Source: CAVSRC01 sp963798195 (GTDB lineage Bacteria > Pseudomonadota > Alphaproteobacteria > Rhizobiales > Kaistiaceae). Taken from it: DNA of 64,000 nucleotides. The stretch is taken from NCBI GenBank assembly GCA_963798195.1, contig CAWCSF010000006.1, positions 62,001 to 126,000 of the forward strand. Reading direction: 5' to 3'. Below the pieces are notes generated by a model. That model made no database searches and was not told the DNA's origin. It saw only the letters and a program-made list of their open reading frames with translations. The translations under genes and the position numbers were made by a program. This document shows, in pieces, positions 47,966 through 56,589 of this stretch (its first letter is position 1; every line of letters begins with the position of its first letter).

Positions 47966-48162
47966 CCTGCTGACTCCGCCTGTCGAGCGCGGCCGCATTG
48001 GTGCGGCTCGTTTCTGATGTGCAGGTTATGCAAGCCGCTGGCCCCTGACTATGGCAACCGGGCAACAGACGAAAAGGTTTCGCGCGGGCACTGTCGAAAG
48101 TTTGGCGCGCGTGCCTGCGCTGTCGTAGCATCGCGCAAACGAGAAGCGTTCGGAGGCAGAAA

Positions 48163-48900
48163 ATGGCGGCCCGCTTCATCCGAAAGATTCAATTTTCGCT
48201 ATTGGCGCTGTGCGCCGTGGCATTCGTGGCCGCGCCGGCGATGGCCGCGAGCAAGATCGGCGTCGCCGCGGCGGTGAAGAACGACGTCAAGGGCGGCAGC
48301 GGCCAGCTCAATGTCGGCAGCCAGGTCTTCGAGCGCGAAGTGGTGACGACCGGCACCGAGAGCCTCGCCCAGCTCCTCTTCCTCGACGAGACGACGCTGT
48401 CGATCGGGCCGAAATCCGTCGTGACGCTGGACAAGTTCGTCTTCGACCCGAATCGCAACAGCGGCAACGTGGTGCTTTCGGCGACAAAGGGCGCCTTCCG
48501 ATTCATCACCGGATCGCAGGACTCGAATCACTATTCGATCCGCACGCCGGTCGCGACCATCGGCGTGCGCGGCACGATCGTGAGCTGCTTCATCGTCTCC
48601 AACGGACTGGTCTGCATCGTCGAGGAAGGCAGCGCCGATATCGGCGGCCATACGGTGAATGCCGGACAGGCGATCTTCATCGCCGCCAATGGCGACGCCA
48701 CTGGCCCGATGACGCCCGACGGACACTTCTTCGCGGTCGCCGGCAACGTGCCGTGGCCGCTCTTCGGCGGCGTCCTGCCGGCCGGCTATGAGCGCTTCGA
48801 GGGACCGGATGGCCTCACCATCCGCACCGAGGAACTCGACCAGCACGTTGTGCCGGAGGAAGAATGTTGCTGGGGCGAAGGGTGCGGCTACGGCTACTAG
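48163..48900 (+). CDS. Secreted FecR-domain protein 2
   Basis: 245 residues with a signal peptide (FVAAPAMAAS). The FecR fold matches protein 1: VNDVKG-type opening (KNDVKGGSGQLNVGSQVFE), ESLAQLLFLDETTLSIGPKS, KGAFRFITGSQDSNHYSIRT, VATIGVRGTIVSCF. A Cys-rich end (EECCWGEGCGYGY) distinguishes it and could bind metal or make disulfides. It is a divergent paralog of the protein at 46000. It converges with the LacI gene and overlaps it by the four bases CTAG at 48897-48900. Confidence 0.85.
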   Translation: MAARFIRKIQFSLLALCAVAFVAAPAMAASKIGVAAAVKNDVKGGSGQLNVGSQVFEREVVTTGTESLAQLLFLDETTLSIGPKSVVTLDKFVFDPNRNSGNVVLSATKGAFRFITGSQDSNHYSIRTPVATIGVRGTIVSCFIVSNGLVCIVEEGSADIGGHTVNAGQAIFIAANGDATGPMTPDGHFFAVAGNVPWPLFGGVLPAGYERFEGPDGLTIRTEELDQHVVPEEECCWGEGCGYGY

Positions 48901-49946
48901 CTCCGCCGGCTGGTACTCGCCCGCTCCCTGATCTCGAAGCCGAGATCGATCGTCCGTTCGTCGGGCCGCTCGCCATCGCCACGGATGATCCGCGACACGA
49001 TCTCCGCCGACTGCCGGCCCATCTCGTAGCGCGGCGTTGAGACCGACGACAGCGACGGAAACGCGCTGGCGCAGACTTCCAGATCGTTGAAGCCAATGAT
49101 CGATACGTCGTCGGGCACGCGAATGCCGCGCCGCTGGCACTCGAACATCGTGCCCAGCGCCAGGTCGTCGTTGCAGGTGAACACCGCCTCCAGATTCGGC
49201 GTGCGCGACAGCAGCTCGCTGAACAGCTCGGCGCCGAGCGCCACAGTGGAGGGGCGCGGCGTCGCGGCGAGATAGGCGCTGGAATCGATGCCCGCCTCGT
49301 CCATCGCCTGCACGTATCCCTCCATGCGCCGCCGCGAACGCGCGTCGAGCCGCGCGCGCATGTGGCCGACCTTGCGATGACCCAGATCGAGCAGGTAGCG
49401 CGTGGCGGCATGGCCGGCGGCCTGCTGCGAAAAGCCGATGTTGACGTCGATCGGATCGGCGGTGAGCTCCATGGTCTGCACCACGGGCACATCGGCCTGC
49501 TCCAGCATGCGGCGCGACTGGTCGCTCTGGTCGATGCCGGCGATGATCATCGCCTCCGGATGCTGGCCGAGCATGGTGGAGATGGCCTTCTCCTCCTCTT
49601 CCGGCTTGTAGCGCGAGTTCAGCACCACGACCTGGAAGCCCGCGGGCTGGAAGGAGTCGTAGAGCGCCCGCAGGTAATCGATGAATACGCCGTTGGTGAC
49701 CGACGGAATGAGGACGCCGATCGTGCCGGTGCGGGCCGACGCAAGCGCGCTCGCAAGCTGGTTGGGCACGTAGGCCAGCGCCTGCACCGCGGTCTCGACG
49801 CGCGCGCGCAGATCGGCGGAGACCATCTCCGGCCGGCGGAGCGCCCGCGACGCCGTCACCGTGCTCACGCCAGCGCGCGCGGCAACGTCGCTCAGCGTCG
49901 CCCGGCGCGGCCTCGGCTCATGATCTGCACTCGGTAAATCTGTCAC
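48897..49946 (-). CDS. LacI/GalR-family transcriptional regulator
   Basis: 349 residues. The N-terminal HTH and hinge are typical (ATLSDVAARAGVSTVTASRAL, then LASALASARTGTIGVLIP), followed by a periplasmic-binding-protein-like sugar domain. It is divergent from the ribose-type ABC operon starting at 50147; the 200-base gap holds a promoter with a near-perfect palindromic operator, so it probably represses that operon until its sugar is present and may control itself. The C-terminus is intact. Confidence 0.92.
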   Translation of the reverse strand: MTDLPSADHEPRPRRATLSDVAARAGVSTVTASRALRRPEMVSADLRARVETAVQALAYVPNQLASALASARTGTIGVLIPSVTNGVFIDYLRALYDSFQPAGFQVVVLNSRYKPEEEEKAISTMLGQHPEAMIIAGIDQSDQSRRMLEQADVPVVQTMELTADPIDVNIGFSQQAAGHAATRYLLDLGHRKVGHMRARLDARSRRRMEGYVQAMDEAGIDSSAYLAATPRPSTVALGAELFSELLSRTPNLEAVFTCNDDLALGTMFECQRRGIRVPDDVSIIGFNDLEVCASAFPSLSSVSTPRYEMGRQSAEIVSRIIRGDGERPDERTIDLGFEIRERASTSRRS

Positions 49947-50000
49947 GGTCGGCCTTCGCGGGGGGTCGCCTTAGACCCCGGATACCAAGGGTTTCCGTGG

Positions 50001-50029
50001 TTGACAGCGCTTTCATGTGATTTTATAGC
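50001..50029 (+). promoter_or_regulatory. Promoter with embedded LacI-type operator
   Basis: TTGACA at 50001-50006 is a perfect -35 and TATAGC at 50024-50029 a plausible -10 with a 17-base spacer. The palindrome TGACAGCGCTTTCA at 50002-50015 overlaps the -35 and spacer; it differs by one base from a perfect TGAAAGCGCTTTCA LacI-family operator. Binding there would block RNA polymerase, so the adjacent LacI regulator is the likely ligand. The motif sits 118 to 146 bases before the ATG at 50147. Confidence 0.7.
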
Positions 50030-50146
50030 TCACCGGGTCGGCGGGGCAATAATCCAAAAAGAAAATCCGGCACGACGCAACTGAAACGCGCGCCCCGCGG
50101 GCACACGCATGTCTGCCAACCGGGGATCGCAAGGGAGGAAAACCGC

Positions 50147-51289
50147 ATGAAATCCACGTCATTCCTGCGTCTTCTTGCAGGCGCCAGCGTATCGATTGGC
50201 GCGTTGCTCGGTGCCCAGACCATTGCCTCGGCGGCAGGTCCGGAAATTGTCGGCGGCCCGGGGGCCGATCCGGCGTGCTTCAAGCCGCTCACCGCGGACA
50301 CCAAGTACTTCAAGTGGCCGGCCAAGCCTGGACCCTACCGCATCGCTCTCGCCAACGGCTTCATCGCCAACGACTGGCGCGTGCAGATGATCAAGGTGGC
50401 CAAGGCCTATGCCGATCAACCCGCCGTCAAGGCCGACGTCAAGGAATTCAAGGTGGTCTCGGTCGGCCAGGATGTCGCCGCGCAGATCGCGGCCGTGAAC
50501 AACTTCATCGATCAGGGCTACGACGCCATCATCGTCAACGCCAACAACTCGGCCGCCTTCGGCTCGGTCGTGAAGAAGGCGAACGCCGCAGGTGTCGTCC
50601 TCCTCTCCTTCGACAACATCATCGACGACCCGATGAACATCCAGATCAACGTCGATCAGAAGGGCATCGGCAGGCTCGCCGGCGAATTCCTCCTGAAGGA
50701 ATCCAAGGCCGATCCGGCCAAGTTCCTGTTCGTGCGTGGTCCGGCCGGTCAGCCGGTCGACGTCGCGCGCGCTGACGGCTTGAACCAGGCGATCTCCGCT
50801 TCGGGCCGCAAGGTCGAACTGACTGAAGTCGTCGGCAACTGGAACCCGGGCGACGCCCAGAAGGTCACCGCCGACGCCATCGCGGCGGGCGGCAAGTTCG
50901 ACGGCATCTACGTCGAAGGCGGCTCGCAGGGCGCTGCCCAGGCCATGATCGACGCCGGCAAGTTCCTGGTCCCGATCGCGGGCGAGGATGAGAACGCCTT
51001 CCGCATGCTGTGCAACGCCAACCACGACAAGGGCATGCACTGCGAGTCCGGCGGCACCGGCCCCGCCCAATCGGCAGTCACGGTCAAGACGGCGATCGCC
51101 GCGCTCAAGGGCGAGGTCATCCCGCAGCAGATCGCGCTGCCGACCTCCATCTCCTACTCGCCATACAAGGTCGGCGAGCAGGTGTTCCCCGATCTTCCCG
51201 GCAGCCTGTTCACCGGCAACAACTTCCCGGATTGCAAGATCGGCTTCACGGCCGAGGAAATCGGCTCCCAGACCGGGGAAAACAACTAG
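50147..51289 (+). CDS. Sugar ABC transporter substrate-binding protein (RbsB-like)
   Basis: 380 residues with an N-terminal signal segment (ASVSIGALLGAQTIASAAG). It is a type 1 periplasmic binding protein: YRIALANGFIANDWRVQM, then FIDQGYDAIIVNANNSAAF and DNIIDDPMNIQINVDQKGIG, and the C-terminal lobe with FDGIYVEGGSQGAAQA. Such proteins bind pentoses, hexoses or sugar alcohols. AAGGGAGG lies upstream of the ATG. A rho-independent hairpin follows, before the ATPase gene, so this first cistron is probably the most abundant. Substrate not identifiable. Confidence 0.92.
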   Translation: MKSTSFLRLLAGASVSIGALLGAQTIASAAGPEIVGGPGADPACFKPLTADTKYFKWPAKPGPYRIALANGFIANDWRVQMIKVAKAYADQPAVKADVKEFKVVSVGQDVAAQIAAVNNFIDQGYDAIIVNANNSAAFGSVVKKANAAGVVLLSFDNIIDDPMNIQINVDQKGIGRLAGEFLLKESKADPAKFLFVRGPAGQPVDVARADGLNQAISASGRKVELTEVVGNWNPGDAQKVTADAIAAGGKFDGIYVEGGSQGAAQAMIDAGKFLVPIAGEDENAFRMLCNANHDKGMHCESGGTGPAQSAVTVKTAIAALKGEVIPQQIALPTSISYSPYKVGEQVFPDLPGSLFTGNNFPDCKIGFTAEEIGSQTGENN

Positions 51290-51307
51290 CCTGTCGTAAC
51301 CAATCAA

Positions 51308-51340
51308 GCGCCGCGGGTGTATCCTGCCCGCGGCGCTTTC
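51308..51340 (+). terminator. Intra-operon terminator after the binding-protein gene
   Basis: GCGCCGCGGG at 51308-51317 pairs perfectly with CCCGCGGCGC at 51327-51336 across a 9-base loop, followed by TTTCTCTT. It lies in the 73-base gap before the ATPase. It may be a partial terminator or mRNA protector that keeps binding protein in excess. Confidence 0.7.
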
Positions 51341-51362
51341 TCTTGCCGGGAGGGGGAGGAGA

Positions 51363-52931
51363 ATGGACGGCGGGACCACACCCCTGCTGCGCATGGCGGG
51401 GATTTCGAAGCACTACGGCGGTGTCCGGGCGCTCGAGGACGTTCAATTTGAATGTCACGCGGGCCGCATACACGCCGTTCTCGGCGAGAACGGCGCCGGC
51501 AAGTCAACCCTGATCAAGGTGCTATCCGGCGTCGTGCAGCCCGACTCCGGCGTCATCGAATTCGAAGGAAAGCCTGTCACATTCATCGACCCGGCGGCAG
51601 CGAACCGCGCCGGCATCGTCTGCATCTTCCAGGAATTGTCGCTGCTACCGGATCTCACGGTCGCCGACAACATCTGCATCACCGATCCACCCAGGAGGTT
51701 CGGCCTGATCGACAGCCGGGCGCAGCAGGCCATTGCCAGCGAGATGCTGGCGCGCGTCGGCGCGCAAGGCATTCACCCGCTGTCGCTGGTCGCCGACCTG
51801 CCGCTGTCGCGCCGCCAGGTGGTCGAGATCGCCAAGGCGCTGGCGCGAAAACCGAAGCTGCTGATCCTCGATGAGGCGACGTCGGCCCTCGCCGGCGCGG
51901 ATGTCGTCAAGGTCTTCGGCATGCTGAAACGCCTGCGCTCCGAGGGCCTTGCGATCGTCTACATCTCACACCGGATGCATGAGATCGCCGAACTCGCCGA
52001 CGACTGCACTGTCTATCGCAACGGCCGTTACGTCGCGACATTCCCGGCCGGCACCAAGAGCGACGAGGCGATCGTCGAGATGATGATCGGGCGCGAGTAC
52101 AGCAGCGTCTTTCCGCCGCTGCCGGAGAAGCGCCCGGAGGGCGCTCCCGTGCTCAAGGTCAACAAGCTGTCCTGGCAGGGTCAACTCAAGAACGTCAGCC
52201 TCGAGATTCGCGCCGGCGAGGTTATCGGTCTCGGCGGTCTTGACGGCCAGGGCCAGCGCCAGTTGCTGCTCGGTCTGTTCGGCACGCTCATCGGAGCGAC
52301 CGGCACGGTCGAGATCGACGGCAGGCCGGTGAAACTCAGCAGCCCGAAGCGCTGCAAGATGCCGGACATCGGCATGGCGCTCATCCCGGAGGACCGCAAG
52401 AACGAAGGCCTGATGCTGCCGATGTCGGTCCGCGACAATCTTTCTTTCGCGGCCATCGACATGTTCAGCCGCGGTGGGATCGTCGATGCGACCGCCGAAA
52501 CGAACGCCATCGACGAGATGGTCAAGCTCCTCCAGATCAAGGCCGACGGCATCGACGGGCCGGTCGCCGCCCTTTCGGGCGGTAACCAGCAGAAGGTCGT
52601 CATCGGCAAGTGGCTGATGACCAAGCCGCGCATCATCCTGCTGAACGATCCGACGCGTGGCATCGACGTCGGCACCAAGCAGGAACTCTACCAGTTGCTG
52701 CGCCGCCTCGCGGGACAGGGTGCCGCGATCCTCTTCTACTCGACGGACTATGACGAGCTGATCGGCTGCTGCGACCGGGTGCTCGTTCTCTATGATGGCG
52801 CCATTGTGCGCACGCTGGAGGGCGCCGACCTGAACGAGCGCAATCTGATCAGCAGCGCGCTCAACCTCGCCTCCGCGACCGCAGCGCCGGAGGGGCGCGC
52901 CGCCGTTCACGCCGCGGGAGCGCCGGCATGA
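51363..52931 (+). CDS. Sugar ABC transporter ATPase with two nucleotide-binding domains (RbsA-like)
   Basis: 522 residues, two fused ABC domains. Domain 1 has GENGAGKST (Walker A), a signature replaced by LPLSRRQVVEIAKAL, and LILDEATSAL. Domain 2 has a degenerate Walker A (GLDGQGQRQLL), as is normal in RbsA, and LSGGNQQKVVIGKWL with NDPTRGIDVGTK. It energises import through the two permeases downstream. GGGAGGGGGAGG just upstream of the ATG is an unusually long purine ribosome-binding stretch. The stop overlaps the next ATG (ATGA). Confidence 0.95.
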   Translation: MDGGTTPLLRMAGISKHYGGVRALEDVQFECHAGRIHAVLGENGAGKSTLIKVLSGVVQPDSGVIEFEGKPVTFIDPAAANRAGIVCIFQELSLLPDLTVADNICITDPPRRFGLIDSRAQQAIASEMLARVGAQGIHPLSLVADLPLSRRQVVEIAKALARKPKLLILDEATSALAGADVVKVFGMLKRLRSEGLAIVYISHRMHEIAELADDCTVYRNGRYVATFPAGTKSDEAIVEMMIGREYSSVFPPLPEKRPEGAPVLKVNKLSWQGQLKNVSLEIRAGEVIGLGGLDGQGQRQLLLGLFGTLIGATGTVEIDGRPVKLSSPKRCKMPDIGMALIPEDRKNEGLMLPMSVRDNLSFAAIDMFSRGGIVDATAETNAIDEMVKLLQIKADGIDGPVAALSGGNQQKVVIGKWLMTKPRIILLNDPTRGIDVGTKQELYQLLRRLAGQGAAILFYSTDYDELIGCCDRVLVLYDGAIVRTLEGADLNERNLISSALNLASATAAPEGRAAVHAAGAPA

Positions 52932-53950
52932 GCACGGAAAGCGCGACCGCCGGGTCCCCGCGGCACGGGATGTGGGAAGGTGTTCGCCACCGGCTCGGTC
53001 AACAACGCGGCCTGCTCACCGCCGCCGCTATCTTCATTCTGATGTTCGGGTACTACGGCGCCATGCAGCCGGTCGGCCTGACGTCGAACGTCATCAACAC
53101 CGCCGCGAACAAGGGCGTGCTGCTGGCGCTGGTGGCGATGGCGCAGACGCTGCCGATCCTGACCGGCGGCATCGATCTTTCCGTCGGCACGGTGTTCGTC
53201 CTCGCCAACTGCCTGGCCTCCAACATCGTCGTTGGCGATCCCTTCATGACCACGCTGGGCATTCTCGGCGTGCTCCTCGCCGGCATCGTCTGCGGCGCGA
53301 TCAACGGACTGATCGTCGTTTACGGACGCCTGCAGCCGATCATCGTCACCATCGCCACCAGCGCGGTCTACTTCGGCGTGGCGCTGTGGCTCCGGCCGCA
53401 GCCGGGCGGGTTCGTCAATCCGGAATTTGCCGACTTCATGACGAGTTCCACCGGCTGGGTGCCGCATTCGCTGGTCCTGCTTCTGGCCGTCGTGCTGTTC
53501 ATCTGGATCCCGTACCGGCGATCGGTACTCGGCCGGGCCGCCTACGCCATCGGCTCGTCCGAGCAGGCAGCCTTCATGTCGGGCGTGCCGATCGCCCGGG
53601 CGAAGCTGTTCGCCTATACGCTCGGTGGGCTCCTCTCGGCGATTGCCGGCCTGTCGCTGACCGCGCTCACCTATACGGGCGAGGCCCGCGCCGCGCTGGC
53701 CGGTGACTACACGCTGAATTCCATAGCCGCCGTCGTCATCGGCGGCACGTCGCTCTTCGGCGGCTCGGGCAGCGCCATCGGCTCGATCTTCGGCGCCTTC
53801 GTGATGCGCACGGTAGGCGACCTGCTCTTCGTCCTCGACATGAACCCCGTGCTTCAGCCGCTCTTCGTTGGCATCGTTCTCCTGTTCGCGGTCAGCCTCG
53901 GCTCGCTCCGGCTGCTCCGCATCAGGAACAAACTCGATCTGTACCGGTAG
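52928..53950 (+). CDS. Sugar ABC permease 1 (RbsC-like)
   Basis: 340 residues with about ten membrane segments. RbsC-family features: QTLPILTGGIDLSVGTVFVLAN near the N-terminus, NGLIVVYGRLQPIIVTIAT, ALTYTGEARAALAGDYTLNSIAAVVIGGTSLFGGSGSAIG and a GLMLL-type end. It is translationally coupled to the ATPase (ATGA overlap) and followed after 10 bases by a second permease, which together form the channel. Confidence 0.93.
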   Translation: MSTESATAGSPRHGMWEGVRHRLGQQRGLLTAAAIFILMFGYYGAMQPVGLTSNVINTAANKGVLLALVAMAQTLPILTGGIDLSVGTVFVLANCLASNIVVGDPFMTTLGILGVLLAGIVCGAINGLIVVYGRLQPIIVTIATSAVYFGVALWLRPQPGGFVNPEFADFMTSSTGWVPHSLVLLLAVVLFIWIPYRRSVLGRAAYAIGSSEQAAFMSGVPIARAKLFAYTLGGLLSAIAGLSLTALTYTGEARAALAGDYTLNSIAAVVIGGTSLFGGSGSAIGSIFGAFVMRTVGDLLFVLDMNPVLQPLFVGIVLLFAVSLGSLRLLRIRNKLDLYR

Positions 53951-53960
53951 GGGCGACAGG

Positions 53961-54962
53961 ATGACGGCTGTGCTCAACGTCTTCCGCGGTATCGACAAGG
54001 CAACCACGATCGCCTTCGGCTGCATCGTGCTCCTGCTGGTGCTCGGCGCACTGTACGACCCGAATTTTCTGTCGGCCGACTATCTCCTGCAGCAACTCCT
54101 GACGGCTTCGTTCCTCGGGGTCATCGCCACGGGCATGATGATCGTCATCCTGCTCGGCCACATTGACCTCTCGATCCCGTGGACGATCGCCATGGGCGGT
54201 ATGATGGCGACGGCGGCAACCGGCTTCTTCGGCGACACCGCCGGCTACGTCCTAGCCATTCCATTCGGCATCTTCGCCGGTGTCTGCGTCGGTTTCATAA
54301 ACGGAGTGGGCGTCGCGTACCTGCGCGCGCCATCCATGATCTTCACGCTTGGCATGAACGCCGTCGCGCAGGGCCTCATGGTCTATCACACCGGGGGTTT
54401 CTCGCCGCAGGATGCGGTGACTCCGCTGATGCGCCAGCTTGTCGTGGGGCATATCGTTCCCGGCGTCGCCAATCCGGTGCTCATCTGGCTGGCGCTCGGC
54501 ATCCTCACAGTCTTCATGCTGACGCGGACCGCGCTCGGTCGGCAAATCTACGCCATCGGAAACCGCGAGCGCGCCGTCTTCCTGTCCGGAGTCGACACAC
54601 GCCGGGTGCTGGTCATCTGCTTTGTCATCTCGGGCGCCTGCGCGGCATTTGGCGGCGTACTTCTCTCCGGTTGGGCCAATCGCTCCTACCAGGCAATGGG
54701 TGATCCCTACCTGCTGCCCACCATCGCCGCCGTCGTGCTTGGCGGCACAAACGTGCTCGGCGGCCGCGGCACCTATCTCGGTACGGTGGCTGGCGTGATC
54801 CTCATAACGTTGCTTCAATCGATCCTTTCGGTCGTGCAGCCGCAGTACCTGCTCGCCGAGATCGGGCTGAAAATGCCGGCGGAAGGGATCCGCCAGATTG
54901 TCTTCGGTATCGTCATCGTGGGGATGATGCTGATGTACGGGCGCGAACAGGTGTCGCGCTGA
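53961..54962 (+). CDS. Sugar ABC permease 2 (RbsC-like)
   Basis: I start at the ATG at 53961, 10 bases after the first permease stop, with GGGGCGACAGG upstream; 333 residues. It has about nine or ten membrane segments and the family motifs IVILLGHIDLSIPWTIAM, SMIFTLGMNAVAQGL and SYQAMGDPYLLPTIAAVVLGGTNVLGGRGTYLG. Paired with permease 1 as a heterodimeric channel. It is the last gene of the LacI-associated operon; a damaged locus begins directly downstream. Confidence 0.93.
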   Translation: MTAVLNVFRGIDKATTIAFGCIVLLLVLGALYDPNFLSADYLLQQLLTASFLGVIATGMMIVILLGHIDLSIPWTIAMGGMMATAATGFFGDTAGYVLAIPFGIFAGVCVGFINGVGVAYLRAPSMIFTLGMNAVAQGLMVYHTGGFSPQDAVTPLMRQLVVGHIVPGVANPVLIWLALGILTVFMLTRTALGRQIYAIGNRERAVFLSGVDTRRVLVICFVISGACAAFGGVLLSGWANRSYQAMGDPYLLPTIAAVVLGGTNVLGGRGTYLGTVAGVILITLLQSILSVVQPQYLLAEIGLKMPAEGIRQIVFGIVIVGMMLMYGREQVSR

Positions 54963-55059
54963 TCGCCTGCATGCCGTACTCCGCCGCTGCCCCCGGTGGG
55001 GCGACACCGTCCTGAATGACCACCGCGCAGAGCGATGGCGTGCGCCCGTGGCGGCGCTT

Positions 55060-55258
55060 CGTCGGGACCCGGCATGGGCCGGACGAAGATTTCGCCGCAT
55101 GTAGCCTGTCTGGTGGACGCGGAAAACGCGGCGGCGCATGTCTTTTCAGCAACCCCTTCGGGCGCGACGATGGTACGGCTGACAGTAGCCGTCGACACAA
55201 CGGCCGGGTGCGCCACGTTCACAATCGTCACCGGCCGTCCGTGACGTGCTGGCTGCAC
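55060..55258 (-). pseudogene. LacI-family regulator, N-terminal remnant
   Basis: Reading the minus strand from a possible GTG at 55258, the sequence VTIVNVAHPAVVSTATVSRT and IVAPEGVAEKT matches the helix-turn-helix start of LacI regulators. A slip near 55145 leads to the next frame with RRRVFRVHQTGYM, the following LacI helix. About 65 codons remain, then the homology stops; nothing of the sugar-binding domain is seen before the permease stop at 54962. The gene would have been divergent from the GtsA-like gene, a usual layout. It is a remnant, probably from a deletion. No other gene was recognised in 54963-55295. Confidence 0.6.
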
Positions 55259-55295
55259 TGACAGCGTGCGCGTGTGCGTGAAAGGGAGAAATAGC

Positions 55296-56543
55296 ATGAG
55301 ACATACTGGAAAGTGGCTGTTTGGTGCCGTCGCACTAGCCGCCGTGATGCGCGGTCCCACGGTTGCCTCGGCGACCGAAGTCGAGGTGGTGCACTGGTCG
55401 ACGTCCGGCGCCGAACAGGCCGCCGTCTCCGTATTCGCCCGTGAATTCGAGAAGGGTGGCGACACCTGGAAGGATACAGCGATCGCCGGCGCTCCGAACG
55501 CCCGCGCCGCCATGATGCAGCGAACGCTGGGTGGCGATCCTCCGGGTGCCGCGCAGTTCAGCCCGGGCGGCCAGTACGAAGAACTGATCGCGGGCGGCTT
55601 GCTGCTCGATCTAGCGCCGCTGGCGGAGAAGGAAGGATGGGCAAAGATCGTCAACCCGCCGGAGATCCTCGCTCCTTGCATCAGGGACGGCAAGGTCTGG
55701 TGCGTCCCGGTGGACATCCACTCCTGGCAGTGGGGCTGGGCCTCGGTCCCGGTCTTTGAGAAATCGGGCGTTCCGCTTCCGAAGAACCTCGACGAGTTCC
55801 TCGCCGAAGCCGACAAGATCAAGGCCGCCGGCTTCATTCCGTTCGCCATCGGCGGCGAAACCTGGCAGCATTCTGGTGCGCTCAACGTCGTTCTGCTGAG
55901 CCAGGTTGGCTCGGCCGGCTGGACCCGCCTCTATCGCGACCGCGACGCGGATTACGCCCGCGGCCCGGAGGTCAAGCACGCGCTGGACACTTTCCGGAAG
56001 CTCGTTTCGTACCGCGATGAGGGATCCGCCAACCGCAGCTGGAACGACACCACCAACCTGATCATCACCGACAAGGCCGCCCTGCAGATCATGGGCGACT
56101 GGGCCCGTGGTGAGTTCGCCCTTGCCGGCGAAGTCGCGGGCAAGGACTACGCCTGCATCCCCGGCCCGTCCGAGGATCCATACCTCGACACCGTCGGTGA
56201 TATCTTCCTGTTCCCAAAGCAGTCGGATCCGGAAGTCGAAAAAGCGCAGTTGCGCATGGCTTCGATGATGATCAGCCCGTCCGCTCAGGTTGCCTTCAAC
56301 CTCGCCAAGGGCTCGCTGCCGGTGCGCGGCGACATCGACCTGTCGGCGGCAGATGACTGTATGAAGAAGGGACTCGAGCTCCTCAGGAACCCCGACCGCG
56401 TCGTCCAGCCGGTGAACGAGTATTTGACCGGGGACAGCACCAGCCAGATCAACGACCTGTTTGCCGAGTTCGTCACGAACGACACGTTGACGGTCGACGA
56501 GGCGCAGGAGCGTTATGCAAAGATCATCGAGACCGCAAAGTAA
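55296..56543 (+). CDS. Sugar ABC transporter substrate-binding protein (GtsA-like)
   Basis: 415 residues from the ATG at 55296, with AAGGGAGA upstream. A signal peptide ends near PTVASATEVEV. The mature part is a family 1 solute-binding protein related to glucose/mannose-type binding proteins: VVHWSTSGAEQAAVSVFA, FSPGGQYEELIAGGLLLDL, VPVDIHSWQWGWASVPVF, and the region with a NLIITDKAALQIMGDWARGEF motif. It normally works with two MalF/MalG-type permeases, but these are not present downstream; only a 254-base gap and apparent remnants separate it from the ATPase. Confidence 0.9.
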   Translation: MRHTGKWLFGAVALAAVMRGPTVASATEVEVVHWSTSGAEQAAVSVFAREFEKGGDTWKDTAIAGAPNARAAMMQRTLGGDPPGAAQFSPGGQYEELIAGGLLLDLAPLAEKEGWAKIVNPPEILAPCIRDGKVWCVPVDIHSWQWGWASVPVFEKSGVPLPKNLDEFLAEADKIKAAGFIPFAIGGETWQHSGALNVVLLSQVGSAGWTRLYRDRDADYARGPEVKHALDTFRKLVSYRDEGSANRSWNDTTNLIITDKAALQIMGDWARGEFALAGEVAGKDYACIPGPSEDPYLDTVGDIFLFPKQSDPEVEKAQLRMASMMISPSAQVAFNLAKGSLPVRGDIDLSAADDCMKKGLELLRNPDRVVQPVNEYLTGDSTSQINDLFAEFVTNDTLTVDEAQERYAKIIETAK

Positions 56544-56589
56544 GCACTTGGTGCAATGAACAGGGGCGGCGCGAGGTCGGGCGGCCCGA

